Assembly (NCBI RefSeq): GCF_011057685.1
Contig: NZ_LNFY01000010.1
Coordinates: forward strand, 124,001 to 188,000
Direction of reading: 5' to 3'
Source of the DNA: Thermotoga sp. Ku-13t
GTDB lineage: Bacteria > Thermotogota > Thermotogae > Thermotogales > DSM-5069
DNA length: 64,000 nt
The notes under the pieces were generated by a model. That model was not told the origin of the DNA and did not search any database. It was given only the letters and a program-made list of their open reading frames with translations. Positions 39,715 to 47,879 of the stretch are shown piece after piece; within the stretch, counting starts at the first letter, position 1; the number at the start of each line of letters is the position of its first letter. Made by a program: the position numbers and the translations under genes.

Positions 39715-40269
39715 ATGAGGAAGGTCCTGGTGGTGTCAGATACACACGGTTCTTTCACGAGCTGGCAGAGATTGAAATCTCTGGTGGGACAGGTTGATGA
39801 ACTTTACCATCTTGGAGACGTACTCTACCATGGCCCAAGAAATCCGATACCAGAAGGATACGATCCCGCAAGGCTCGCCGAGGCCTTGAGGAGCGAGAAT
39901 CTCTTTCTGGTTCGGGGCAACTGCGACGCAGACGTTGATCTGCTCGTGCTTGGAATATCGGAAGCACCGAAGATTCTCACCGCGAGTTTCGGTCAGATCA
40001 GTTTCGTGATGAGCCACGGCGAACTGTTTGAAAACGATGAACAGATGTTGAGCATCCTCGAAGAACATAACGCGCAAGTTCTCTTTTACGGTCACACACA
40101 CATTCCAAGGTTCGAATGGCTGGATTCGAAGCTGATCATTAATCCGGGTAGTCTCTCTTTACCAAAATCACGGTCTGAGCCAGGATTCGTGCTCATCCAC
40201 GCAGAAGAAACTGTTGAGATTGCTCTGGTTTCTCTGAGTGGAAAGATCGTTAAGGAGGTCTCGCTGTGA
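39715..40269 (+). CDS. YfcE/MJ0936-type metallophosphodiesterase
   Basis: A 184-residue calcineurin-like phosphodiesterase. Metal-binding motifs are VVSDTHG, HLGDVLYHG, VRGNCD, MSHGE and YGHTHIP, and the family sequence IINPGSLSLPK is present. Relatives cleave phosphodiester bonds of unknown natural substrate. It starts 1 base after the permease stop and overlaps the next gene by 4 bases, so it is translated with the unknown protein at 40266. Confidence 0.92.
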   Translation: MRKVLVVSDTHGSFTSWQRLKSLVGQVDELYHLGDVLYHGPRNPIPEGYDPARLAEALRSENLFLVRGNCDADVDLLVLGISEAPKILTASFGQISFVMSHGELFENDEQMLSILEEHNAQVLFYGHTHIPRFEWLDSKLIINPGSLSLPKSRSEPGFVLIHAEETVEIALVSLSGKIVKEVSL

Positions 40270-41225
40270 ACGATCTGGCGGGTTTGATACGTTCTTCCTT
40301 CGCGAGAATATCCATGATCGAGCATCACGAAGAGATCGTTCCGGAGGATGTGAGATTTGGTCCTTCTTCGTGGATCGTTGAGAGTGGAGAGGCAGTCGCG
40401 CGCGAAGAACTTAACAGGGTCGTTTTTGTAGACAGCAGGAGAAGGAGGTTCGCATCCATAGAGGTCGAAGGTTACGTACTGTTGATCTCTCAAATCGTCA
40501 CCGGTGCAGTGCTCTTGGAAAACGATCGCTGTAAACCCCTCTTCTCTTCGGAAGAACCTCCCGTAGTGAAACTCGTGTTAGGCGTTCCTGATCCCATAGC
40601 AGCGCTCTGGGAGTTGAGCAAAGGCGAGCAAGTAACAATAGGAAACTTGATATGCGATGTGGCCGTAGGGCCGACGGCTGAGGACGCCACAGATTCCTAC
40701 ATGCAGGATGTGGAAAGAGAAACGGTGGAACGTTACGTTGAAGATTATCTCGTCGTGAAAGATGGGGTCATAAACTTTCAGAGCCCCACCTTCAAACCTG
40801 GACGCGGCCCGCTGGGATTGGTCAAAAACATACACATACCTTACGTGGATCCTGAGAAGTTCAAAGCGTTCGGTTTGATGAAGAAAGGCCAGCGATCCAG
40901 ATGCATCGCCACGGAGCTCGGAAAAGGTGGTGAACTGCTCAAAGTGATGAGCTATTTGAAGCTCTCGAACATCCCAGGATTGCGGGGACTGGTCAGAATA
41001 GAAACGGTGGTTCACAAGGACGAGTTGAGCGCTGTGAAGGAAGATATATTCAAACTCTTTGAGGCTATCTCCCACACGCTGACCAGGGTGAGCGATGATA
41101 CCGGACTGATTCCGAGAACGCCCGAAGACACCCTTCCCGTCGTGTTTTTAGAGAAGTATCTGGACCGCTACTTCTACAACGAAACCTACGTCAAATGCGC
41201 CCTCTTAGAAGCGATCAGAAGCTGA
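40266..41225 (+). CDS. Unknown protein, possibly NurA/RNase H-fold related
   Basis: I do not recognise this 319-residue protein firmly. It has VVFVDSRRRRFASI near residue 57, an acidic helix ERETVERYVEDY, a GLVKNIHIPYVDPE segment near residue 187, and a C-terminal helix-rich part with RIETVVHKDEL. The VDS start of a strand, the GLVK element and a late acidic helix recall NurA-type nuclease domains, but the key DGS motif is not clear. No HerA helicase is nearby. GTG at 40266 overlaps the phosphodiesterase stop by 4 bases, and a terminator follows at 41254. Confidence 0.75.
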   Translation: MNDLAGLIRSSFARISMIEHHEEIVPEDVRFGPSSWIVESGEAVAREELNRVVFVDSRRRRFASIEVEGYVLLISQIVTGAVLLENDRCKPLFSSEEPPVVKLVLGVPDPIAALWELSKGEQVTIGNLICDVAVGPTAEDATDSYMQDVERETVERYVEDYLVVKDGVINFQSPTFKPGRGPLGLVKNIHIPYVDPEKFKAFGLMKKGQRSRCIATELGKGGELLKVMSYLKLSNIPGLRGLVRIETVVHKDELSAVKEDIFKLFEAISHTLTRVSDDTGLIPRTPEDTLPVVFLEKYLDRYFYNETYVKCALLEAIRS

Positions 41226-41253
41226 ACGCGATGACCCTTCAAACTGACGAAAA

Positions 41254-41269
41254 GGCCCCGAGCGGGGCC
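41254..41269. terminator. Bidirectional terminator between the unknown protein and tsf
   Basis: A 6-bp GC stem GGCCCC / GGGGCC with a 4-base loop lies between convergent genes. On the minus strand it is followed by TTTT and then CGTC, which suits the end of tsf. On the plus strand the tail is CACCTTTCC, a poorer U-tract. Confidence 0.8.
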
Positions 41270-41297
41270 CACCTTTCCTCTGAAGCGTGGTGTTCTT

Positions 41298-41894
41298 TTA
41301 CTCTTCACCCACCTGCATCCTTACGAACCTCGTGACCTGGATGTTCTCCCTGATTTTCGCAATCGCCTCATCGATGATCTGTTTAACAGTTTTCGTGTCA
41401 TCAAATATGTACTTTTGGTCGTACAGACAAACCTCTTCGAAGAACTTTTCGAGTTTTCCCTGGACGATCTTCTCGATGACCTGTTGCGGCTTGTTGGAAT
41501 CCTTCAGCTGTGCCAGGTATATTTCTTTTTCCTTCTCGATTACCTCCTGTGGAACGTCCTCTCTCGATACGTACTTTGGATTCATCGCGGCTACCTGCTT
41601 TGCAAGGTTGTAAGCGAGCTCTTTGAACTCCGGCAGGCGAGCCACGAAGTCGGTTTCACAACCGAGTTCGAGCAGAACACCTATCTTGTCGTTGAAGTGA
41701 ACGTACGCGGTTATGATGCCTTCCTTCGTGGCACGGGATGCCTTCTTCTGAGCGACTGCCATGCCTCTTTTCCTCAGTATCTCAACAGCCTTTTCAAAGT
41801 CGCCGTTCGCTTCGCTCAGTGCGGTCTTGCATTCCATCACTCCTGCACCGGTCATTTCTCTCAATTTCTTCACCATTTCTGCGCTGATTTCCAT
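41298..41894 (-). CDS. tsf: Elongation factor Ts
   Basis: The 198-residue EF-Ts is the nucleotide exchange factor of EF-Tu. It contains the N-terminal UBA-like domain [20 protein letters not shown] and the conserved [15 protein letters not shown]. It is a short form, with one EF-Ts dimerisation domain reduced compared with E. coli, as in other thermophiles. GAGGAGG precedes the ATG. rpsB, its usual neighbour, is not here; the gene has its own promoter at the end of coaD. Confidence 0.97.
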   Translation of the reverse strand: MEISAEMVKKLREMTGAGVMECKTALSEANGDFEKAVEILRKRGMAVAQKKASRATKEGIITAYVHFNDKIGVLLELGCETDFVARLPEFKELAYNLAKQVAAMNPKYVSREDVPQEVIEKEKEIYLAQLKDSNKPQQVIEKIVQGKLEKFFEEVCLYDQKYIFDDTKTVKQIIDEAIAKIRENIQVTRFVRMQVGEE

Positions 41895-41941
41895 CGTCCG
41901 AGACCTCCTCAGATCAGATTTATTGAAACGAGCCGTGCGAT

Positions 41942-41950
41942 ATTATAGCA
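41942..41950 (-). promoter_or_regulatory. Extended -10 promoter of tsf overlapping the coaD stop
   Basis: On the minus strand TGCTATAAT (41950-41942) matches the extended -10 TGnTATAAT. The coaD stop TAA is inside the hexamer. Transcription would start near 41935, 40 bases before the tsf ATG. No good -35 is visible. Confidence 0.6.
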
Positions 41951-42428
41951 CACCTTTACCGTACAGTTCCTTGAGAGCTTCCAATACGTTGGCAGGAACC
42001 CACCTGCTGACGTCTCCACCCATGGAAGCCACTTCTCTGACCAGACTGGACGAGAGGAAAGAATACCTCTCATCGGTCATCAGAAAGACGGTTTCCAGTT
42101 CTGGCCACAGGTGCTTGTTCGCGATGGCCATTTCTAACTCGTACTGGAAGTCTGTCACCGCACGCAAACCACGAACGATGATCTTTATGTTCCTGTTCTT
42201 GGCATATTCGACGAGCAGCCCATCATGATTGTCTACATGAACGCGTGGCTCGTTCTCGAACAGTTCCCTGATCAGCTCGAGTCTTCTTTCCAACGGCAGC
42301 AGCGGCTTCTTCTTAGGGTTCACCATGACAACGACCCACAGTTCGTCGAATATCTTCAACGCCCTCTGAATCACGTCCAAATGGCCGTAAGTGATCGGAT
42401 CGAACGAACCGGGGTACATGGCTTTCAC
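41943..42428 (-). CDS. coaD: Phosphopantetheine adenylyltransferase
   Basis: A 161-residue enzyme of coenzyme A synthesis, transferring AMP to 4'-phosphopantetheine. Nucleotidylyltransferase motifs are [16 protein letters not shown] and the C-terminal [10 protein letters not shown] chose GTG at 42428 ([10 protein letters not shown]), eight bases after GGAGG, since the upstream part of the open frame belongs to the preceding phosphatase gene. The length then equals that of known bacterial CoaD. Confidence 0.97.
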   Translation of the reverse strand: MKAMYPGSFDPITYGHLDVIQRALKIFDELWVVVMVNPKKKPLLPLERRLELIRELFENEPRVHVDNHDGLLVEYAKNRNIKIIVRGLRAVTDFQYELEMAIANKHLWPELETVFLMTDERYSFLSSSLVREVASMGGDVSRWVPANVLEALKELYGKGVL

Positions 42429-42432
42429 GTTC

Positions 42433-43056
42433 TCAACCTCCGCACGAAACTTGAAAGATTTGCATCGTCTCCAGCGCGATCGCGGAAAGCTTGTTTCCAT
42501 AAACGCATCCTGTGTCCAGTCCCACTTTGTCCTTCAAGATCAAAACATCCTGAAAAGGCGTATGGCCAAAGAAGATCCTGTAGCCAGGCAACGGGTTCTC
42601 GCTGTATATGAACTCGTATCTGATCCAGAGCATGTCGAATTCGCTCTGCTCTTCCAGCGGCACGTTTGGTCTAACGCCCGCATGAACGAATAGATCGTTC
42701 CCCTGAACGTAGTAGATCGAGGTTGACTTCAGGAACTCTATGTGATCCTTCAAAATCCTGTCCACACCGCCGTAACTTCTGAGCGTGGCGCTTGCCCCGT
42801 TCATGAGCCACAGATCGAGGTTCGTTCCATTAAGAACATAATCGAGCATCATCTGCTCGTGGTTACCTCTTATGAAAATGCAATCATAATTCTCTGAAAG
42901 CTCCAGCAGTGTTTCAACAACACCTTTGCTGTCTGGCCCTCTGTCCACGTAGTCACCCAGGAAGATGAGTCTTGAATCCTTGGTCAGGGGTATCTTGCTG
43001 AGCAACTTTGTGAGACAGTCCAGACATCCGTGCACGTCACCTATCACGAACGTCAA
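42433..43056 (-). CDS. PP2A/ApaH-like metallophosphoesterase
   Basis: A 207-residue phosphoesterase with the calcineurin-like motifs [20 protein letters not shown] and IRGNHEQMM, and later His positions in FVHAGVRPN and FGHTP. The pattern fits bacterial PPP-type protein phosphatases and symmetric diadenosine tetraphosphatases; I cannot separate the two. The start is TTG at 43056, five bases after GAGGGGTGG, and it overlaps the lgt end by 20 bases. It precedes coaD by 4 bases. Confidence 0.9.
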   Translation of the reverse strand: MTFVIGDVHGCLDCLTKLLSKIPLTKDSRLIFLGDYVDRGPDSKGVVETLLELSENYDCIFIRGNHEQMMLDYVLNGTNLDLWLMNGASATLRSYGGVDRILKDHIEFLKSTSIYYVQGNDLFVHAGVRPNVPLEEQSEFDMLWIRYEFIYSENPLPGYRIFFGHTPFQDVLILKDKVGLDTGCVYGNKLSAIALETMQIFQVSCGG

Positions 43057-43906
43057 TCATGCCACCCCTCAGCACGATGTACAGAGTGAACCCGATCAGT
43101 ATCGACAGAGCGCTGATGAGCTGAGCCAACCTGATCGATCCGACGTACATGCTGTCTAATCTGAGCCTTTCGATGCAGATCCGTCCCAGCGAATAAAGGC
43201 ACAGATAGAGTGAGAAAACTTCACCAAAGTTCTTTCTCTGGTGTTTCAGATACCGCGTCAGTAGAAGGAACACGAAGAAGTCCCACAGGGATTCGTACAG
43301 AAACGTGGGATGAAAGTAATCGTACTGCCTGTATTCAAACGGTCTCATCGCGACAGGAACGTACATCTTCCAGGGAAGGTTCGTGGGCTCTCCAAAGGCT
43401 TCATAGTTGAAGAAATTTCCCCACCTTCCGATCGCCTGTCCCAGCGGTAAATAGGCAGCGCCAAGGTCCAGTGCCTGTAACGGTTTGAAGGTGACGTTTT
43501 TCTTTATCAGGGAATACAGAAGAAAGACCGCTATTCCTGCCAGCACTGCTCCCTGTATGGAAAGACCACCGTGCCAGATTTTCACGATCTCGGCGGGATT
43601 TCTTGAATAGAATTTCCAGTTCGAAAGCACGTACAGGGCTCTCGCACCGACTATTCCGAACACGACTGAATAGAAGACGAGCTCATCCACCTGTTCGGGA
43701 TCGACATTCTCTTGCTTGGCTTGTCTTCTTGCCAGCGAGTAAGAAAGGAGCACACCGGTGAGGACGAATAACGAATAGAACCGAAGCTCAAAATTACCGA
43801 TCTTGATCAGATACTGTGGGAGGATCAATGTGCCCCGAAAAACGAGCGCAACGAAGATGGCAAGCAAAACTAACAGCAAAAACAGTAGAACTTTCTTCAT
43901 GGTCAT
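43037..43906 (-). CDS. lgt: Prolipoprotein diacylglyceryl transferase
   Basis: A 289-residue polytopic membrane enzyme that attaches diacylglycerol to the lipobox Cys of prolipoproteins. The Lgt signature GRWGNFFNYEAFGEPT is complete, and HGGLSIQGAVLAG contains a conserved region. About seven membrane helices are predicted by eye; the N-terminal helix (residues 4-25) is extra compared with many Lgts. The ATG overlaps the UVR protein stop by 4 bases. Confidence 0.95.
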   Translation of the reverse strand: MTMKKVLLFLLLVLLAIFVALVFRGTLILPQYLIKIGNFELRFYSLFVLTGVLLSYSLARRQAKQENVDPEQVDELVFYSVVFGIVGARALYVLSNWKFYSRNPAEIVKIWHGGLSIQGAVLAGIAVFLLYSLIKKNVTFKPLQALDLGAAYLPLGQAIGRWGNFFNYEAFGEPTNLPWKMYVPVAMRPFEYRQYDYFHPTFLYESLWDFFVFLLLTRYLKHQRKNFGEVFSLYLCLYSLGRICIERLRLDSMYVGSIRLAQLISALSILIGFTLYIVLRGGMIDVRDR

Positions 43907-44337
43907 TTCTCCAGCAGGGTTTTCTCTATCATGCTTATCTGATTCTTGATCTTGTGGGCGGACCTGTAATCCTCTTTCTTCAGCGCTTCTTCTAACCTGT
44001 GCCTCAGAATGTAAAGGTGCCGCATGATGACTTCTTTCTGCTGCACATGACCTGCACTTTCTTTTCCGAACAGCTTTCCAAGCACTCCGACAGGAACGAT
44101 GGAAAAAACCAGATCCCTCGGTGATAGCTGGTCGGCGAGGAGTTCACCGAGGTTTGAGTCCTGCACCACGCGCGTGTACCCCGCGATGTATTTCAGGTTC
44201 TTGCGATCGAAAGAATCCGCTTCCTTCAACGTTTTCCTCAGACAACCAATGCACAGGTGAACTTCTTTTGGTACACCGTCGGACAGAAACCTGTATGTTC
44301 TAACGTTGACATCAGTTTTGCACACATCGCAATTCAC
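43903..44337 (-). CDS. UVR-motif zinc protein (McsA-like)
   Basis: A 144-residue protein with an N-terminal zinc ribbon, CDVC near residue 3 and CIGC near residue 29, and a C-terminal UvrB/UvrC (UVR) motif, LRHRLEEALKKEDYRSAHKIKNQI. This is the layout of the N- and C-terminal parts of McsA, which activates the arginine kinase McsB in Firmicutes. No mcsB or clpC is nearby, so its partner is unknown. The gene overlaps both pth and lgt by 4 bases. Confidence 0.8.
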   Translation of the reverse strand: MNCDVCKTDVNVRTYRFLSDGVPKEVHLCIGCLRKTLKEADSFDRKNLKYIAGYTRVVQDSNLGELLADQLSPRDLVFSIVPVGVLGKLFGKESAGHVQQKEVIMRHLYILRHRLEEALKKEDYRSAHKIKNQISMIEKTLLEK

Positions 44338-44906
44338 ACGATCACCTCTACCGAATTGAACAAGGACATAGCCTTTTGGACACCATCTGTAAGGATCGTT
44401 TTGACGGCTTCCACAGCGACATCGAGCACCTTGTCTAATACCGATCGTTCTTCTTCTGAGAAGTCGCTCAGGACGAATTCTGCGAGGTCCGCACCCTCTG
44501 GTTTTGGGCCTATCCCGATCCTCAATCTCACGAACTCGTTCGTTCCCAGTACTTCAATTATGGATTTCAAACCGTTATGCCCACCAGCACTGCCCTTCTG
44601 CCTGATCCTTATCTTTCCGAGTGGAAGATCAACGTCGTCGTACACAACAATTATATCACCGGCCGAAAGGCTGTATCTCTCCATCAAGGATTTCACGGCC
44701 TGTCCACTGACGTTCATGTACGTCAAGGGTTTCACCAGGAAACAGCCACCGCATTTCGCCAATTCGTAGTTCGATTCACGTACGAAATTGGAACTGCAAC
44801 CGGTTTTTTGAACGAATCTCTCCAGAAACATAAAACCCACGTTATGCCTGTTTGAGGCATAACGTGGTCCCGGGTTGCCCAAGCCTATTATGTACCGCAC
44901 GGTCAT
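44334..44906 (-). CDS. pth: Peptidyl-tRNA hydrolase
   Basis: A 190-residue Pth that frees peptides from peptidyl-tRNA drop-off products. Motifs are the N-terminal [20 protein letters not shown] with its catalytic His, [26 protein letters not shown] and [12 protein letters not shown]. Length is normal. Its ATG overlaps the rplY stop, the usual rplY-pth pairing, and its own stop overlaps the UVR protein. Confidence 0.97.
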   Translation of the reverse strand: MTVRYIIGLGNPGPRYASNRHNVGFMFLERFVQKTGCSSNFVRESNYELAKCGGCFLVKPLTYMNVSGQAVKSLMERYSLSAGDIIVVYDDVDLPLGKIRIRQKGSAGGHNGLKSIIEVLGTNEFVRLRIGIGPKPEGADLAEFVLSDFSEEERSVLDKVLDVAVEAVKTILTDGVQKAMSLFNSVEVIV

Positions 44907-45553
44907 TCTTTTTCTTCTTCAGTCTCCTCTGCCTTCTTTCCTTTCTTTATGACCTCGGGCTCGGTCTCAGCAGGAGCGGCAGCCACTTCCGTGACTTCCA
45001 GTCCTCTCGGCACGATGATCGTGACCAACGCTTCTTCGGCTGGGAGTAACGCCTTCATCCCCTTTGGAAGTCGCAAATCGCGCACGTGGTATGACTGTCC
45101 CAGGTCGAGCTGTGTGACATCTATTTCAATGTGTTCGAGCAGCACATCCGGCAGGGTCTCGACGGGTAGTTCTGTGTGTATTATTTCCATTATGCCTCCC
45201 TTTTCTACTCCAACGGGTTTTCCGACCACGCGTATGGGTATCTCGATCCTCATAGTGTGACCCTTGGCAGGTTTGTAGAAATCGATGTGGACAACTTCGT
45301 CCGTTACTTTGTCAATCTGAACTTTCTTTACGAACACTTCTATTTCCTGTTCTCCTGTGTCTGTTTTGATCTTCAGTGTGATCGGCTTAGCCTCAGAGAA
45401 TGCGTGAACGAATTTCTCAACCTCCTGTTTCTTGAGCTTGATGGCTAAAGGTTCCATCTCTGGACCGTAAACGATCCCAGGGATCATACCTTGCCTTCTG
45501 AGCCTTCTTACAGGCCTCTTACCTTGTTCCGTTCTGATCTCAGCCGTAAGCAT
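44903..45553 (-). CDS. rplY: 50S ribosomal protein L25, CTC (general stress) form
   Basis: A 216-residue long-form L25 binding 5S rRNA. The N-terminal L25 domain includes [22 protein letters not shown], and the C-terminal TL5/CTC domain includes [20 protein letters not shown]. An acidic and lysine-rich tail rich in E and K closes the protein. It follows prs and leads pth. AGGAGGTG precedes the ATG. Confidence 0.96.
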   Translation of the reverse strand: MLTAEIRTEQGKRPVRRLRRQGMIPGIVYGPEMEPLAIKLKKQEVEKFVHAFSEAKPITLKIKTDTGEQEIEVFVKKVQIDKVTDEVVHIDFYKPAKGHTMRIEIPIRVVGKPVGVEKGGIMEIIHTELPVETLPDVLLEHIEIDVTQLDLGQSYHVRDLRLPKGMKALLPAEEALVTIIVPRGLEVTEVAAAPAETEPEVIKKGKKAEETEEEKE

Positions 45554-45568
45554 TCCAACACCTCCTCG

Positions 45569-46519
45569 TCATTTGAACAGGATACTCACCGACAGATTCT
45601 TTCTGATCCGCATGATGGCTTCTCCCAAGAGGTTCGCTATGCTCACCACATGGAACTTACTTGGGAGACTCTTGTGGTACACCGTATCAGTTATGTAGAC
45701 TTCGTCTATCTGGCTGTTTTGAATCTTTTCCACGGCGTTACCTGAAAGGACACCGTGTGTTGCACAAGCAAGTATACGCTCTGCCCCGGCATTTTTCAAG
45801 GCCTGTGCCCCCTGGATCATGGTTCCACCGGTGTCGATTATGTCGTCGAACATCAATGCGATCTTTCCCTTGACGTCTCCTATTATGTTGACAATTTCCG
45901 CAACGTTGTCTGCCGGTCGACGCTTGTCGAGGATCGCCAGAGGTACCTGAAGCTTTTCTGCGAGTTTGCTGGCGCGCCTCACCGCTCCAACGTCTGGTGA
46001 AACAACTACGATGTCGTTTTTGATGTTTCCATACCTCTTCGTGATCTCTTCTATGAACACCGGGAAGCTGTAGAGGTTGTCGAGTGGTATATCGAAGAAA
46101 CCCTGTATCTGCTCGGCGTGGAGGTCTATCGTCAAAACGCGTGTGGCACCCGCCACAGTAATGATGTTCGCCACGAGCTTTGCCGTTATCGGATCTCTAC
46201 CTTTGGCTTTTCTGTCCTGCCGCGCATAGCCGAAGTACGGTATAACGACGGCGATGCTGTTCGCAGACGCACGTTTGAACGCATCCACCATCACCAACAG
46301 TTCCATGATGTTTTCGTTGACTGGTGGTGAGAAAGACTGAAGGACGAACACGTCGTGTCCCCTGACCGTTTCGTTTATCCGCACGTTTATCTCGCCGTCG
46401 GAAAACCTCGATACCTGACAGTCTCCAAGTCTCAGGCCCAGATACTCCGCAACTTTCTGCGCGAGGGGAAGGTTGGAGTTTCCTGCGAAAAACTTCAGAT
46501 CGTTACGTTGAAAAGGCAT
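45569..46519 (-). CDS. prs: Ribose-phosphate pyrophosphokinase
   Basis: A 316-residue PRPP synthetase using ATP and ribose 5-phosphate; PRPP supplies nucleotide, His and Trp synthesis. Class I features are DGEINVRI, YFGYARQDRKAKGRDPI and the PRPP loop VSPDVGAVRRA / FDDIIDTGGTM. I set the start at ATG 46519 (MPFQRNDLKFF), 7 bases after GGGAGGAG; the longer frame is inside glmU. The start overlaps the glmU end by 17 bases. Confidence 0.97.
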   Translation of the reverse strand: MPFQRNDLKFFAGNSNLPLAQKVAEYLGLRLGDCQVSRFSDGEINVRINETVRGHDVFVLQSFSPPVNENIMELLVMVDAFKRASANSIAVVIPYFGYARQDRKAKGRDPITAKLVANIITVAGATRVLTIDLHAEQIQGFFDIPLDNLYSFPVFIEEITKRYGNIKNDIVVVSPDVGAVRRASKLAEKLQVPLAILDKRRPADNVAEIVNIIGDVKGKIALMFDDIIDTGGTMIQGAQALKNAGAERILACATHGVLSGNAVEKIQNSQIDEVYITDTVYHKSLPSKFHVVSIANLLGEAIMRIRKNLSVSILFK

Positions 46520-47867
46520 TTCCCGACTCCTCCCTTTTTTTGATGACCCATCCAGGCTTGTTCGTCTGCCTGCAACGTGCGATGGCCAGGCTCCATTCTG
46601 GTACATCCTGGTTTATCACAGAACCTGCCGCAATGATGGCTCCTCTTCCAATCTTCACAGGCGCTATCAAAGAGCTGTTACTCCCTATGAAGGCTTCATC
46701 ATCGATGAACGTTGGATTCTTCTTTTTGCCATCGAAGTTACACGTTATGGTTCCTGCACCGATGTTCACATTCTCGCCGATGGTCGCATCTCCAAGGTAA
46801 GCGAGATGCTGTGCTTTGGTATGGGAACCTATCTTCGAGTTCTTGACTTCAACAAAGTTTCCGATCTTGACGTTCGATTTGAGCACAGTACCTTCCCTTA
46901 ACCTTGCGTATGGTCCCACGGACACGTCGTCTTCGATCGTTGCACCAACGCAATCCGAACTGATTATACGCACCCTGTTACCGACAGTACAGTTCTCTAT
47001 TCTCGTCATAGGACCTATAACGCACTGCTCACCTATCTTGGTTTTGCCGATCAGGAAAGTCATAGGATAAAGCGTGGTATCGGGACCGACTTCCACGTCC
47101 GCATCCACGTACGTGGTTTCCGGATCCAGAACTGTAACACCGTTGAGCATGAGTTCTTCGAGGATTTCTCTCTGCTTGATCTTTTGAACGAACGCCAGCT
47201 GCACCTTGTCGTTCACCCCAACGAATTGCTTCCAGTCGCGAACTTGGTGTATTCCGACTTTGTTCATCAGAGTCACTGCATCGGTTAAATAATACTCTTT
47301 CTTAGAATTGTCAGGCCTTATTTTTGGTAAAGCTTCGAGCAAGCTGCTCCCTCTGAAAACGTAGATGCCGGTGTTGACCTCCCGTATCGACTTTTCCTCG
47401 TCGCTCGCGTCGGATTCTTCCACGATCCTCACGAACTTTCCCGTTTGGTCCCTAAGTATTCTTCCATAACCGGTGGGGTCCGTCATCAGTGTTGAGACAA
47501 TTGTCACATCATTTTCATCAGTTTTGTGTCGATCTAAAACTTCCTTCAAAGTCTCAACCTTTATCAACGGCATATCACCGTAGAGAATCATCAGATCGTC
47601 GTTAGGATCTATAAAGTCCTGGGCACTCATCACTGCATGTGCGGTGCCAAGCTGTTCACCCTGGATACGAACCTCAACGTCGGGTGGAACAACCTGCATT
47701 ATTTGCTCGGCAGCGTGTCCCAGCACGACACAAACGTGTCCACCCAATTTCTTGGCAGTTTCGAGAACCCACAACAGCATCGCTCTGCCACACACTGGAT
47801 GCAAAACTTTTGGCAGTTTCGATTTCATCCTCACTCCCTTACCCGCGGCCAGGATCATCGTACGCAT
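46503..47867 (-). CDS. glmU: Bifunctional N-acetylglucosamine-1-phosphate uridyltransferase / glucosamine-1-phosphate acetyltransferase
   Basis: A 454-residue bifunctional enzyme making UDP-GlcNAc for peptidoglycan and envelope. The N-terminal pyrophosphorylase has ILAAGKGVRMKSKLPKVLH, GEQLGTAHAV and YGDMPL. The C-terminal left-handed beta-helix is visible from about residue 250 as hexapeptide repeats, with the acetyltransferase residues in KAQHLAYLGDATIGENVNIGAG broken across. It lies between priA and prs in an operon that also contains pth and rplY. Confidence 0.96.
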   Translation of the reverse strand: MRTMILAAGKGVRMKSKLPKVLHPVCGRAMLLWVLETAKKLGGHVCVVLGHAAEQIMQVVPPDVEVRIQGEQLGTAHAVMSAQDFIDPNDDLMILYGDMPLIKVETLKEVLDRHKTDENDVTIVSTLMTDPTGYGRILRDQTGKFVRIVEESDASDEEKSIREVNTGIYVFRGSSLLEALPKIRPDNSKKEYYLTDAVTLMNKVGIHQVRDWKQFVGVNDKVQLAFVQKIKQREILEELMLNGVTVLDPETTYVDADVEVGPDTTLYPMTFLIGKTKIGEQCVIGPMTRIENCTVGNRVRIISSDCVGATIEDDVSVGPYARLREGTVLKSNVKIGNFVEVKNSKIGSHTKAQHLAYLGDATIGENVNIGAGTITCNFDGKKKNPTFIDDEAFIGSNSSLIAPVKIGRGAIIAAGSVINQDVPEWSLAIARCRQTNKPGWVIKKREESGNAFST

Positions 47868-47879
47868 CCTTTCGCCCCC

